Shown here in pieces: positions 1-8,842 of a stretch of DNA of 64,000 nucleotides (its first letter is position 1; the number at the start of each line of letters is the position of its first letter). This stretch comes from Streptomyces flavidovirens DSM 40150 (GTDB lineage: Bacteria; Actinomycetota; Actinomycetes; Streptomycetales; Streptomycetaceae): NCBI RefSeq assembly GCF_000429085.1, contig NZ_AUBE01000001.1, positions 186,001 through 250,000 on the forward strand. Direction: 5' to 3'. The notes under the pieces were generated by a model, which saw only the letters and a list, made by a program, of their open reading frames with translations, was not told the origin of the DNA and ran no database searches. A program made the position numbers and the translations under genes.

Positions 1-360
1 ATCGGCGTCGGAGTCGGCCCCGGAGCCGACGCCGGCATCCCCGGCCTCCGCCCCGGGCCCCGTGGTGCTGCGCACCCCGGGAACCGATCCGGCCGCACCG
101 CCTCCCGAACCAGGCACCTCGTCCCCGACCTCGATGGAGAACGACTTCTCCTCCTCGGTCAGTGCGACCCGGACCGGAGCCGAGATGCCATTGCTGCGGT
201 GCAGTCCCACCGCACGGCTGCACGCTTCGCCGACCGCGAGTCGGACTTCGTCCAGCACCGCCTCGTCCACCCCGGCCCGGCGCGCCACGGCGGCCGCCAC
301 CAGGCGGGCCGTCCTGACGTGCTCGGGCTGGGCGCTGAAGCGGAGTTCAACGGTGGCCAT
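1..360 (-). CDS. Anti-sigma factor, HATPase_c serine kinase-like (partial, C-terminus off the left edge)
   Basis: Reading leftward from an ATG at 360, the frame stays open to the window edge. The protein begins MATVELRFSAQPEHVRTARL and continues with an acidic helix (DEAVLDEVRLAVGEACSRAV) that matches the N-box region of SpoIIAB/RsbW-type anti-sigma kinases, where the conserved Glu/Asn coordinates Mg-ATP. The rest is Gly/Ala/Asp-rich and truncated by the window. It lies 95 bp downstream of bldG on the same strand. In S. coelicolor the gene after bldG is the co-transcribed 'orf3' anti-sigma gene, so the likely role is to bind or phosphorylate the BldG anti-anti-sigma factor. The family call rests on position plus the N-box; the G boxes are not visible here. 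Confidence 0.8.
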   Translation of the reverse strand, partial: MATVELRFSAQPEHVRTARLVAAAVARRAGVDEAVLDEVRLAVGEACSRAVGLHRSNGISAPVRVALTEEEKSFSIEVGDEVPGSGGGAAGSVPGVRSTTGPGAEAGDAGVGSGADSDAD

Positions 361-455
361 CTGCGGTCCCCCTCGGACGTACGGGCGTGCTTCTCAGGGG
401 CCCCAGGCCTGCGGCCCGGTGCCCCTGTTCCTTCTTCCGGTCTCTCCGGAAGCCG

Positions 456-809
456 TCAGTCGGTGGCGTTGACGGCTTCGTCGACCGAGGTGTGAATGGG
501 GAACACCTTGGTCAGCCCGGTGATTCGGAAGATCTTCAAAATGCGCTCCTGGTTGCAGACCAGTCGCAGCGAGCCCTCATGGGCCCGCACACGCTTGAGT
601 CCGCCCACGAGCACGCCGAGCCCGGTGGAGTCGAGGAAGTCCACGCCTTCCATGTCGACAACCAGGTGGTAGCTGCCGTCGTTCACCAACTCGACCAACT
701 GCTCGCGCAGCTTGGGCGCGGTATACACATCAATCTCGCCACCGACCTCGACGACCGTACGGTCGCCACCAGGTCCAGACACGTTGCGAGTCGACAGGGA
801 CAGGTCCAC
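456..809 (-). CDS. bldG: Anti-sigma factor antagonist BldG
   Basis: This 117-residue STAS-domain protein acts as a phosphorylation-switched anti-anti-sigma factor needed for aerial growth and antibiotic production in Streptomyces. The hallmark loop [14 protein letters not shown] is present; the phosphorylatable serine is Ser61 here. It is Ser57 in S. coelicolor BldG (113 aa, from memory), because this copy seems to have four extra residues (SGPG) near position 11. The C-terminal part ([17 protein letters not shown]) is typical. It is transcribed leftward, with the HATPase anti-sigma gene 95 bp downstream, and is divergent from the helicase gene across an 81-bp promoter region (810-890). Identification is strong: the sequence is near-identical to BldG as remembered. 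Confidence 0.96.
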   Translation of the reverse strand: MDLSLSTRNVSGPGGDRTVVEVGGEIDVYTAPKLREQLVELVNDGSYHLVVDMEGVDFLDSTGLGVLVGGLKRVRAHEGSLRLVCNQERILKIFRITGLTKVFPIHTSVDEAVNATD

Positions 810-890
810 GGATCCTCCAGCACCTTGCTATCGAGCGGCCGCCCCCCTGAGGTCTCCCCGGCGGAGCCAGAGGACGGAACGCCAGCCGCG

Positions 891-3455
891 ATGGCATTCA
901 ATCACTTACCTGCAGGCATGCACGATGCCTTGGAACCATTGTCCGTCACGCCAGTGACACACTCGGTGCCGATGGCCAAGAATCACCGTCCCAGCAGACC
1001 CAGGGAGAACGCGGGCGCGCGCCCTTCTCCCAGTACGGTCCTCGACCGGCTCACCGCGGGTGGGAGCCGGTCCTCGCGCATCACTCATACGGAGCACTTG
1101 CCCCCACGTGCGGGTTCTCATGCAGTGTGGCCCGACCGCATCCGTGCCGAAGTGATCGCGGCGATTCAGGCAGCCGGGATCGAGCACCCGTGGACCCACC
1201 AGGCGCAGGCCGCGGAGCACGCCCTGGACGGCGAATCCGTCGTCATCGCCACCGGCACCGCGTCCGGGAAGTCGCTCGCCTATCTGGCCCCCGTCCTCAC
1301 CACGCTCCTCGACGGCTCCGAGGCGCCGAGCGGGCGTGGCGCGACGGCCCTGTACCTGGCCCCCACCAAGGCCCTCGCGGCCGACCAGCGCCGGGCGGTG
1401 AAGGCCCTCGCCGCGCCGCTGGGCAACGCCGTCAGGCCGGCGGTCTACGACGGCGACACGCCGGTCGAAGAACGCGAATGGGTACGTCAGTACGCCAACT
1501 ACGTCCTCACCAATCCGGACATGCTGCACCTGGGGATACTTCCCTCCCACCCCCGCTGGGCCTCCTTCCTGCGCGCCCTGCGCTTCGTCGTCATCGACGA
1601 GTGCCACACCTACCGCGGTGTCTTCGGCTCGCACGTCGCCCAGGTGATCCGCCGTCTTCGCCGCCTGTGCGCCCGCTACGGCGCGAACCCGGTCTTCCTG
1701 CTCGCCTCCGCCACCTCCGCGGAACCCGCCGTCTCCGCGGGCCGCCTGACCGGCGTCCCTGTCCACGAGGTGGCGGACGACGCCTCCCCGCGCGGTGAAC
1801 TGGTGTTCGCCCTCTGGGAGCCGCCGCTGACCGAGCTGCACGGCGAGAAGGGCGCCCCCGTACGCCGCACCGCCACCGCCGAGACCGCCGACCTCCTCAC
1901 CGACCTGACCGTGCAGGGAGTGCGCTCGGTCGCCTTCGTACGCTCCCGGCGTGGCGCCGAGCTGATCGCCCTCATCGCCCAGGAACGCCTGGCCGCCGTG
2001 GACCGCTCGCTTCCCCAGCGTGTCGCCGCCTACCGCGGCGGTTACCTCCCCGAGGAACGCCGCGCCCTGGAACGCGCCCTGCACTCCGGCCGGCTCCTCG
2101 GCCTCGCCGCGACCACCGCACTCGAACTGGGCGTCGACGTGTCGGGCCTGGACGCCGTCGTCATCGCCGGATACCCCGGCACCCGCGCCTCCCTCTGGCA
2201 GCAGGCGGGCCGGGCCGGCCGCTCGGGTGAGGGCGCCCTGGCGGTCCTCGTGGCCCGCGACGACCCGCTGGACACGTACCTCGTCCACCATCCCGACGCC
2301 CTGTTCCGCCAGCCGGTGGAGTCGACCGTCCTCGACCCCGCCAATCCGTACGTCCTGGCCCCGCACCTGTGCGCCGCCGCCGCCGAGGCCCCGCTCACCG
2401 ACACCGACATGGAGCTCTTCGGCCCGGCCGCCGCCGACCTGATGCCGCAGCTGGAGGCGGCCAACCTGCTCCGCCGCCGGGGCAGGTCCTGGTACTGGAC
2501 CCGCCGCGAGCGGGCCGCCGACCTCACCGACATCCGGGGCGAGGGCGGTCGCCCCGTGCAGATCGTCGAGGCGGACACCGGCCGGCTGCTCGGCACCGTC
2601 GACGCGTCGGCCGCCCACGCCTCCGTCCACGACGGCGCGGTCCACCTCCACCAGGGCCGTACGTACCTGGTGCGGCACCTGGACCTGGACGACCCGCACG
2701 GCGCTGTCGCCCTGGTCGAGGAGGCGAACCCGCCGTACTCCACCACCGCCCGGGACACCACCGCCATCTCCGTCCTGGAAACGGACACCGAGATCCCCTG
2801 GGGGGAAGGCCGCCTCTGCTTCGGCTCCGTCGAAGTCACCAACCAGGTCGTCTCCTTCCTCCGTCGCAAACTCATCACCGGCGAAGTGCTCGGCGAGACC
2901 AAACTCGACCTCCCTCCCCGTACGCTGCGGACCCGCGCCGTGTGGTGGACGGTCACGGAGGACCAGCTCGACGCCGCCCGCGTCAACCCGGAGCAGCTGG
3001 GCGGCGCCCTGCACGCCGCCGAGCACGCGTCCATCGGGATGCTCCCGCTCTTCGCCACCTGCGACCGCTGGGACATCGGCGGGGTCTCGGTCCCGCTCCA
3101 CCCGGACACCCTGCTGCCGACGGTGTTCGTGTACGACGGCCATCCGGGCGGCGCGGGCTTCGCCGAGCGGGCCTTCCACACCGCCCGTCAGTGGCTGACC
3201 GCCACCCGCGAGGCCATCGCCTCCTGCGAGTGCGAGGCCGGCTGCCCCTCCTGCGTCCAGTCCCCCAAGTGCGGCAACGGCAACGACCCCCTCAATAAAC
3301 GAGCCGCCGTCCGCCTCCTGACAGTCCTCCTCAGGGGAGCCCCGACCGACCTCGAGGACCCTGACCACCACCCTGACCACCCGGCTACCCCAGCTACCCC
3401 GGATGCACCAGATGCACCGAAGCCCCCTGAAGGCCCTGAGAGCCCCTCGGAGTGA
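891..3455 (+). CDS. DEAD/DEAH-box helicase with C-terminal cysteine cluster (MrfA/YprA/Hrq1-like)
   Basis: An 854-residue superfamily-2 helicase. Motif I (TGTASGKS) is at about residues 121-128, motif Ia (APTKALAADQ) at about 157-166, the DECH box at about 236-239, and motif VI (QQAGRAGRSG) further on. The C-terminus holds CEC-x3-C-x2-C-x5-C (about residues 779-794), the DUF1998 zinc cluster of the MrfA/YprA family. That family unwinds DNA 3'-5' and in Bacillus acts in mitomycin-lesion repair. I chose the ATG at 891 (MAFNHLPAG) because the upstream extension of the same frame runs antisense through bldG; an ATG at 978 is an alternative. Its 3' end overlaps the convergent tad-cluster gene by 62 bp. 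Confidence 0.93.
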   Translation: MAFNHLPAGMHDALEPLSVTPVTHSVPMAKNHRPSRPRENAGARPSPSTVLDRLTAGGSRSSRITHTEHLPPRAGSHAVWPDRIRAEVIAAIQAAGIEHPWTHQAQAAEHALDGESVVIATGTASGKSLAYLAPVLTTLLDGSEAPSGRGATALYLAPTKALAADQRRAVKALAAPLGNAVRPAVYDGDTPVEEREWVRQYANYVLTNPDMLHLGILPSHPRWASFLRALRFVVIDECHTYRGVFGSHVAQVIRRLRRLCARYGANPVFLLASATSAEPAVSAGRLTGVPVHEVADDASPRGELVFALWEPPLTELHGEKGAPVRRTATAETADLLTDLTVQGVRSVAFVRSRRGAELIALIAQERLAAVDRSLPQRVAAYRGGYLPEERRALERALHSGRLLGLAATTALELGVDVSGLDAVVIAGYPGTRASLWQQAGRAGRSGEGALAVLVARDDPLDTYLVHHPDALFRQPVESTVLDPANPYVLAPHLCAAAAEAPLTDTDMELFGPAAADLMPQLEAANLLRRRGRSWYWTRRERAADLTDIRGEGGRPVQIVEADTGRLLGTVDASAAHASVHDGAVHLHQGRTYLVRHLDLDDPHGAVALVEEANPPYSTTARDTTAISVLETDTEIPWGEGRLCFGSVEVTNQVVSFLRRKLITGEVLGETKLDLPPRTLRTRAVWWTVTEDQLDAARVNPEQLGGALHAAEHASIGMLPLFATCDRWDIGGVSVPLHPDTLLPTVFVYDGHPGGAGFAERAFHTARQWLTATREAIASCECEAGCPSCVQSPKCGNGNDPLNKRAAVRLLTVLLRGAPTDLEDPDHHPDHPATPATPDAPDAPKPPEGPESPSE

Positions 3456-3897
3456 ATCCCGCACCGGGAAGTCCGGCCGGCCCCGCCCGGGCCCTCACAG
3501 TCGCGCTGTAGGGCCCTGTACCGGCCTCCGCCGTGACGTCGGAGATCTCACCGGACACGGAACACCTCACCAGGCGCACCTCCTGAGCCGCGGCCACCTC
3601 GGCCGCCCAGCCACAGGCGGCGGCCTCCCCTCGCATCCACTGCCCCGCCGCCGCGAGCGCCGCCAGATCCGCGGCGCCCCCGGCCCGATGCCGCGCCACG
3701 ACCGCCTGGCCCATCGCCAGCACCCCCGCGAACACCACCCCGAGCACAGCCACGACCGCAACAGCCAACACCGTCGCCGCCCCCTGGTCACTCCTCCCAC
3801 CCCCCACTCCCCACCCGGACCGACGACCAGAGCCGCCCCGGCCGTCCCGGATATCCAGGCCGTCACGGACATCCCGCCGGCCCCACCTCCTCTTCAC
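3394..3897 (-). CDS. TadE/TadG-like protein (Rv3654c-type), last gene of the tad cluster
   Basis: A 167-residue protein with a Gly/Arg-rich cytoplasmic N-terminus, then DQGAATVLAVAVVAVLGVVFAGVLAMGQAVVARHRA split as a prepilin-like charged residue followed by one hydrophobic helix (about residues 38-65). An outside domain with two cysteines (AACGW, RLVRCS) follows. This is the layout of the small pseudopilin-like proteins that close actinobacterial tad loci (Rv3654c family). The GTG start at 3897 overlaps the stop of the TadE gene in a GTGA. The tail runs antisense to the helicase 3' end, so the last 20 or so residues are the least certain part. Confidence 0.82.
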   Translation of the reverse strand: MKRRWGRRDVRDGLDIRDGRGGSGRRSGWGVGGGRSDQGAATVLAVAVVAVLGVVFAGVLAMGQAVVARHRAGGAADLAALAAAGQWMRGEAAACGWAAEVAAAQEVRLVRCSVSGEISDVTAEAGTGPYSATVRARAGPAGLPGAGFTPRGSQGLQGASVHLVHPG

Positions 3898-4265
3898 GCC
3901 GCCACCCCCACGCTCTCCTCGGCCAGCGCGACCGCCTCCGCCCGTAGCGTCAGCGCCAGAGAGCCGAGGCCGGGGGTGGGGGCCTCCACCGTCACGCGGA
4001 CCAGGTCTCCCTCCCGGCCGATCGTGACGCGCGCCCCACGCGGCGCCGCCTGCCGGGCCACCGCGACCGACGTGCCCTCCGGTTCCTGCCGCGCGGCGGC
4101 CCTGGCGCCCGCTCTCGCCGCGTCGACGCACTGGATCTGCGCGGCGGTCGCCATCAGTGCCCAGACCAGCGTCATCGCGAAGAGCACCAGCGTCGGCACC
4201 ACGACGGCCGCCTCCGCCGTGACATAACCCCGGTCCGCCCGTCCCGCGGCCTCAGAACGGCACAT
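3894..4265 (-). CDS. TadE family pseudopilin
   Basis: A 123-residue protein: a short basic N-terminus, then GYVTAEAAVVVPTLVLFAMT, the TadE signature in which a prepilin-type Glu precedes a hydrophobic helix. A secreted C-terminal region (residues about 45-123) contains Cys46. TadE-like pseudopilins are minor components of Flp/Tad pili and secretion systems. The ATG at 4265 lies 14 bases inside the upstream Flp-like gene, indicating translational coupling; a GTG a few codons later (VTAEAAV) is an alternative start. The stop overlaps the next gene's GTG. Confidence 0.88.
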   Translation of the reverse strand: MCRSEAAGRADRGYVTAEAAVVVPTLVLFAMTLVWALMATAAQIQCVDAARAGARAAARQEPEGTSVAVARQAAPRGARVTIGREGDLVRVTVEAPTPGLGSLALTLRAEAVALAEESVGVAA

Positions 4266-4467
4266 TGAGCGCCCTCCCCACGACCGCTTGCAGAGCCGAC
4301 GAGACCATGTCGCTCGTGACCACCTTGTAGAGCACCGCCGCGAAGGCGCAGGCCGCGATCGTCCCCATCGCGTACTCGGACGTCGTCATCCCCGCGTCCC
4401 CGCCGGTCGCCCTGCTCACCAGCTTGTGTGCCCGCACCCGCATCCACACCCACATGTCGACCCCCAA
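4252..4467 (-). CDS. DUF4244 / Flp-like pilin
   Basis: A 71-residue protein with a basic leader ending DAGMTTSEYAMGTIAACAF. The Gly-x-x-x-Ser-Glu-Tyr arrangement followed by a hydrophobic helix is the type IVb/Flp prepilin cleavage region (DUF4244 in actinobacteria). It is probably the major pilin of the tad system. It sits between TadC (18 bp upstream) and TadE (overlapping), as in other actinobacterial tad operons. The start is uncertain among nearby Met codons (MGVDMWVWM). Confidence 0.85.
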   Translation of the reverse strand: MGVDMWVWMRVRAHKLVSRATGGDAGMTTSEYAMGTIAACAFAAVLYKVVTSDMVSSALQAVVGRALNVPF

Positions 4468-4485
4468 GGTCGGTTGCTTTCCGGA

Positions 4486-5265
4486 TCAATTGCCGTTCAT
4501 CAGTCCGCTCGCCAGTCCGATCACCACGGGCGCCACTCCGACCACCAGGAAGGCGGGAAGGAAGCACAGTCCGACCGGCCCGACCATCAGCACGCCCGCT
4601 CGCTGGGCCCGTGCCGAGGCCTCCCGCGCCCGTTCGGCCCTGAGCCCCTCGGCCAGCCGGGAAACGGGTTCGGCCGCCGGAGCCCCGGTGGCGCCCGCCC
4701 GTTCCAGGCAGTGGGCCAGCCCCGCGGCGCCCGGTATCGCTCCCAGCCGCCCCCACGCGTCTGCCGGTTCGCCTCCGAGCCGCAGTTCGGCGGCGGTCCG
4801 CGCCAGCCGCTCGCCCACCGGGCCGCCGAGCGAATCCCCGACCGCCTCCGCCGCCTCGCGCGGCCCGGCGCCGGCCGAGACGCAGGCCGCCAGAAGATCG
4901 GCGGCGAGCGGCAGCTGGCGGGCGTCGACCGGGACCTCTTCACCCGTCGCGCGCCTCCGCTGCCACCGCACGGTCCCGTACGCCGCGACCGCACCAACCG
5001 CACAGCCGGTCAGCCCGCCGATCAGCACATAGCCGGTGGCAGCGGCTCCCATCGGCGGCGCCCAGCGCAGCACCCGCACCCCGTACTCGGGCCGCCACCG
5101 CCGCCGTCCGAGCCCCGCCCCCGCCGCCTCCACCGCCAGCAGCGTCGTCAGCCGCCTGCGCAGCAACCGCTCCCGCCGCCGCCCGGCCAGCGCGAGCGCG
5201 AACCACACCGCGGTGGCCGCCAGCGACAGCACCATCCCCAGCCTGTGGACGACATCGCCGCTCAT
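4486..5265 (-). CDS. Type II secretion F-domain membrane protein TadC
   Basis: A 259-residue inner-membrane platform protein. There are hydrophobic segments at about residues 8-24 and 75-98, a cytoplasmic GspF/T2SSF helical domain (RQLPLAADLLAACVSAGAGP and onward), and a hydrophobic C-terminal pair (GVLMVGPVGLCFLPAFLVVG). TadC works with TadB as the membrane platform driven by the TadA ATPase. Its ATG at 5265 overlaps the TadB stop in an ATGA. Confidence 0.88.
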   Translation of the reverse strand: MSGDVVHRLGMVLSLAATAVWFALALAGRRRERLLRRRLTTLLAVEAAGAGLGRRRWRPEYGVRVLRWAPPMGAAATGYVLIGGLTGCAVGAVAAYGTVRWQRRRATGEEVPVDARQLPLAADLLAACVSAGAGPREAAEAVGDSLGGPVGERLARTAAELRLGGEPADAWGRLGAIPGAAGLAHCLERAGATGAPAAEPVSRLAEGLRAERAREASARAQRAGVLMVGPVGLCFLPAFLVVGVAPVVIGLASGLMNGN

Positions 5266-6125
5266 GAGCCCTCCCCCCGTCGTACGATGCGCCGGGCCCA
5301 GAAGAGGCCCGCGCCCTCCAACAACCCGCCGACCAGCAGGCACCCGAGCCCCGCCGGGGTGTGCAGCAGCACCCGCAGCGGCCGGGCTCCCAGCGCGCCG
5401 CCGATCAGCAGCCCCGCCACCGGAAGCAGCGCCAGGAGCGCCACCGTCGCCCAGGCGCCCGCCAACTGGGCCCGGAGGTTCTCCCGCTGATCCCGCTCGG
5501 CCCGTAACGCGGCCTCCAGCCGGTCCAGCCCCGCCGCGAGGCCGGCGCCGCCGTCCACCGCCACCCGCCAGCACGCGGCCATCCCCACGAGCCCGTCCGC
5601 CCCCGGCTCCCGCGCCGCCCTGCGCAGCGCATCCGGTACGTCCCCGCCGAACCGCGCCGCCGCCATCACGTCGGCCTCCGCCGCGCCCAGGCCACCGGTT
5701 CCCGAAGCCGCGGCGAACAGTGCCTGCCCCGGCTGCCTCCCGGCCCGTAACTCGCCCGCCACCGCGCCGCACAGCGCGATGACGTCGTCCGCCCGCCGCT
5801 TCCTCTCCCGGCGCAGCTCCCCGGCCCGCAGCCGGCGCCCGACCAGCGGCACCGCCATGACTCCCGCGACCAGCGGCAGCACCGACTCGCCCAGTACGGC
5901 CACGAGCACCGCCACCGGCACACAGAGCCACTCCCGCCGCAGCCGCCCCCGCACCGGCGTCGCCACCCGCTCCCAGAGCGCGGCCGGGCCCCCGGGGTCC
6001 ACCGCTCCGCCCGCGAGCATTAGCCGCGCCCGCCGCAGATCCCGGTCGCGCCCGGCCAGCAGCCAGGCCGCCGCCCCCGCGCACACCGCCGCCGCGTACA
6101 CCGGCCCCACGCCGGCGCCGGTCAC
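5262..6125 (-). CDS. Type II secretion F-domain membrane protein TadB
   Basis: A 287-residue GspF-like protein with an N-terminal membrane segment, a paired hydrophobic stretch near residues 65-90, and a cytoplasmic T2SSF domain ([20 protein letters not shown]). C-terminal hydrophobic helices ([20 protein letters not shown]) follow. I chose the GTG at 6125 because it overlaps the TadA stop in a GTGA, the same coupling seen at every junction here. The frame is open far upstream of it, but that part is antisense-like Arg/Ala/Gly noise inside tadA. Confidence 0.88.
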   Translation of the reverse strand: MTGAGVGPVYAAAVCAGAAAWLLAGRDRDLRRARLMLAGGAVDPGGPAALWERVATPVRGRLRREWLCVPVAVLVAVLGESVLPLVAGVMAVPLVGRRLRAGELRRERKRRADDVIALCGAVAGELRAGRQPGQALFAAASGTGGLGAAEADVMAAARFGGDVPDALRRAAREPGADGLVGMAACWRVAVDGGAGLAAGLDRLEAALRAERDQRENLRAQLAGAWATVALLALLPVAGLLIGGALGARPLRVLLHTPAGLGCLLVGGLLEGAGLFWARRIVRRGEGS

Positions 6126-7270
6126 AGCGCACCCCCGATCAGCGCACGCAACCGGGGCCAGCCGCGTTCGTACGAGAATGCCTCCGCACCCCACCGCAGC
6201 GCCGGCACGGTCACCACCAGCCCCGCCGCGTCCCGCTCCAGCACATGGACCTCGGCGACCCGCCGCAGCCCACCCCGGCCCCGCGCCAGATGCACCACCA
6301 CCGCCAGGGCCGCCGCCAACTGGCTGTGCAGCGCCGCCCGGTCTAGCCCCGCTGCCGCACCGAGCGCCTCCAGCCGCGCCGGGACATCCGCCGCCGCGTT
6401 GGCGTGCACGGTGCCGCACCCGCCCTCGTGCCCGGTGTTCAGCGCGGCCAGGAGTTCGGTCACCTCGGCCCCGCGCACCTCGCCGACGACCAGCCGGTCG
6501 GGCCGCATCCGCAGCGCCTGGCGCACCAGGTCCTGCAGCGTGACCTGGCCCGCGCCCTCCTGGTTCGCGGGCCGCGACTCCAGGCGTACGACGTGCGGGT
6601 GATCGGGCCTCAGCTCGGCCGAGTCCTCGGCCAGTACGATCCGCTCCCGCTCCCCGACCAGCCCCAGAAGCGTCGAGAGGAGCGTGGTCTTTCCCGTGCC
6701 CGTGCCGCCGCTGATCAGATACGAGAGCCGGGCTTCGATGAGCGCGCGCAGCACCGCCTCGCCGCCGGGCGGCACTGTCCCCGCGGCGACCAGTTCGGCC
6801 AGCGAGAACGCCTTGGGCCGCACCACCCGCAGCGACAGGCACGTGGAGCCGACGGCCACCGGCGGCAGGACCGCGTGCATCCGCGTCCCGTCCGGCAGCC
6901 GGGCGTCCACCCACGGCCTCGCGTCGTCCAGCCGCCGCCCGGCCGCCGCCGCGAGCCGCTGCGCGAGCCTGCGCACGGCGGCCGCGTCGGTGAAGGAGAG
7001 CCCGGTGAGTTCAAGGCCACCGCCCCGGTCCACCCACACCCGGTCGGGCGCGGACACCAGCACATCCGTCACCGAGGGGTCGGCGAGCAGCGGTTCCAGC
7101 GTTCCCGTCCCCACCAGCTCGCAGCGCAGCTCCTCGGCCGCCCCCAGCACCTCCGCGTCCCCCAGCAGCCGCCCCTGGGCCCGCAGCGCGGCAGCCACCC
7201 GCGCCGGTGTCGGCTCCGCCCCGCTCTCCGCGAGCCGCCGCCTTACGGCGTCCAGCATTTCCACGCTCAT
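6122..7270 (-). CDS. TadA/CpaF secretion ATPase
   Basis: A 382-residue type II/IV secretion ATPase that powers pilus assembly. The N-terminal domain carries the family motif [20 protein letters not shown] (about residues 64-83). The RecA-like core has Walker [11 protein letters not shown] (about 187-196), the Asp box (VLAEDSAEL), Walker B ([11 protein letters not shown]) and the His box ([11 protein letters not shown]). Length is typical of CpaF proteins. Its ATG at 7270 overlaps the upstream gene's stop (ATGA), and its own TGA overlaps tadB. Confidence 0.95.
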   Translation of the reverse strand: MSVEMLDAVRRRLAESGAEPTPARVAAALRAQGRLLGDAEVLGAAEELRCELVGTGTLEPLLADPSVTDVLVSAPDRVWVDRGGGLELTGLSFTDAAAVRRLAQRLAAAAGRRLDDARPWVDARLPDGTRMHAVLPPVAVGSTCLSLRVVRPKAFSLAELVAAGTVPPGGEAVLRALIEARLSYLISGGTGTGKTTLLSTLLGLVGERERIVLAEDSAELRPDHPHVVRLESRPANQEGAGQVTLQDLVRQALRMRPDRLVVGEVRGAEVTELLAALNTGHEGGCGTVHANAAADVPARLEALGAAAGLDRAALHSQLAAALAVVVHLARGRGGLRRVAEVHVLERDAAGLVVTVPALRWGAEAFSYERGWPRLRALIGGAL

Positions 7271-8388
7271 GAGACACCGCCCCCGGCGAGTGCCTGCTCC
7301 CAGAACGCCGTACAGAACCGGGCCAGGGGTCCGCGGGCACTGCCGCCCGGCGGCATTCCGCCGGCCTGCGCCTCCAGCAGCCCCGCTTCCACCGGCAGCT
7401 CGCCGGCCAGGGGAAGCCCGAGCAGCCGCGCCACCGACTCGTCGTCCAGTCCCGCGGTGTACGGCCCGCGCACCACCGCCCGCAGATCGCGCAGCACCAT
7501 GCCGGCGGTGGACGCCACCCGGCTCGCCGCCGCTACGGCCCGCAGCTCCGCGGGGACCACCAGCAGTCCGAGGTCGAGCTGGGCCAGCGCCTCTGCCACG
7601 GCCTCGTCGACCCGGCGCGGCAGGTCCACGACCACGACTCCGCCCCGCCTTCGCGCGGCGGCCAGCACCGCGCGCATCGCTTCCGGCGGGATCACCACAC
7701 GGTCGCCGCGATCCCAGCTCAGGACCCGCAGCGCGTGCAGCTCGGGCAGCGACTCTTCGAGCGCGCCGCTGCCGACGCGCCCTCTGGATTCGGCGAAGTC
7801 CGGCCACCGCATGCCTTCCGCGGCTTCTCCGCCGAGCAGTACGTCGAGGCCGCCGCCCAGCGGATCGCCGTCGATGAGCATGGTGCGCAGCCCCGTCCGG
7901 GCCGCGGCCACGGCCAGCGCGCAGGCCAGAGTCGAAGCCCCTGCCCCGCCCCGCCCGCCGAGAACCCCCACGGTCATGGCCTGCCGCCCCACGCCTTCCG
8001 CCACATCGGCGATGCGCTCGACGAGCCAGCTCTCCGCGTCGGGCAGCCGCAGCACATGGTCGGCGCCGATTTCCACGGCGCGGCGCCACACGCCGGGGTC
8101 GTCCTGGTCCTTGCCCACGAGCATCACTCCGGGCCGGCGGGCTCCCCCGCGTCCGCGGACCGCCCCGCGCACCCGTTCGGCGGCGTCGTCGCCGACGAGG
8201 ATCAGTGGCGCGGTCTCCCAGCTGCCCCTGCGCTCGGGCACCGCGTGGTGAACTTCCGGCTCGGCGCCGGCCGCAGCGCACAGCCGGAGCAGATCGTCGA
8301 GCAGGTCGACATCCTCGGTGACGATCAGCGGTCCGCCCTGCCGGGCTTCTGCGGCCTGCGGTCGGTCGGGTGTGACGGATCCGGTCAC
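7267..8388 (-). CDS. CpaE-like / Ssd (septum-site determining) ATPase, first gene of the tad cluster
   Basis: A 373-residue protein with an N-terminal receiver-like domain (about residues 20-130) and a MinD/ParA-type ATPase domain. The latter has a deviant Walker A (GGRGGAGASTLACALA, Ser in place of the final Thr) and the MinD-type Asp motif (LIDGDPLGGGLDVLLG). CpaE proteins localise Tad pili; the mycobacterial homologue Ssd inhibits septum formation. The GTG start at 8388 is preceded by GGCGGAG. It is the promoter-proximal gene of the leftward tad operon. Confidence 0.88.
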   Translation of the reverse strand: MTGSVTPDRPQAAEARQGGPLIVTEDVDLLDDLLRLCAAAGAEPEVHHAVPERRGSWETAPLILVGDDAAERVRGAVRGRGGARRPGVMLVGKDQDDPGVWRRAVEIGADHVLRLPDAESWLVERIADVAEGVGRQAMTVGVLGGRGGAGASTLACALAVAAARTGLRTMLIDGDPLGGGLDVLLGGEAAEGMRWPDFAESRGRVGSGALEESLPELHALRVLSWDRGDRVVIPPEAMRAVLAAARRRGGVVVVDLPRRVDEAVAEALAQLDLGLLVVPAELRAVAAASRVASTAGMVLRDLRAVVRGPYTAGLDDESVARLLGLPLAGELPVEAGLLEAQAGGMPPGGSARGPLARFCTAFWEQALAGGGVS

Positions 8389-8842
8389 GATCTCCGCCCC
8401 CTCTCACTGCGATTCCTTCTGTCCACGAACTTCGCGGACGGAATCACCGTGGGGGGATCTGGGAAATCGTGTGGATCTTGCTGAAAACTGAGGACAACTC
8501 ATCGGTTGTGAATATCCCGCTCACCTATACCAGTGACTTCCGGAGAGCGGCGGAACGACTACGCACCGTGACGCGTCTCTCCAGTGGAAGGCAACTGCGG
8601 CCACGGGCCAAGAGGGGGAGAAATGATCAGTTCCGGAGGGCAAAAACGCGTCCGGACATGCGACGACCCCCGTCGGGGGGGAGAACGGGGGTCGTCTCCA
8701 CGGCCGACTCGGGGGGGGAGGAGTCGGACCGGGGTAGCACGGTCGCGAACGATCCGTGACTTCCATGGTGTACCCGAGAGCCTTCTCAGGCAAACCCACG
8801 CGCCACAGCGTACGCCGAATGGTGGGCGCCTATGCTCGCCTC
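8389..8842. other. Divergent intergenic region between the tad operon and the HAD gene
   Basis: 454 bp without a convincing gene. The left part should hold the tad promoter. The centre holds two consecutive hairpins (8662-8696 and 8704-8727, listed separately). The right part holds a -10-like TATGCT (8831-8836) six bases before the HAD GTG. The frame upstream of that GTG stays open to an ATG at 8756, but that extension has no ribosome-binding site. Confidence 0.6.
8662..8727. terminator. Two tandem stem-loops in the tad/HAD intergenic region
   Basis: The first is a perfect 12-bp stem, GACGACCCCCGT (8662-8673) with ACGGGGGTCGTC (8685-8696), with an 11-base loop. The second is CCGACTC (8704-8710) with GAGTCGG (8721-8727). 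Because the flanking genes diverge, these are not ordinary gene-end terminators. They could end a short untranslated transcript, attenuate a leader, or be protein-binding sites. No U-tract follows either stem. Confidence 0.5.

Noticed and set aside
906..3464. An 852-codon open frame antisense to the helicase
   Set aside because: Its product is Gly/Arg/Val-rich low-complexity sequence with no motif, the usual shadow of a high-GC gene, while the sense frame has complete helicase motifs.
8756..8842. A 29-residue N-terminal extension of the HAD protein
   Set aside because: No Shine-Dalgarno before the ATG, and a -10-like box lies directly before the later GTG.
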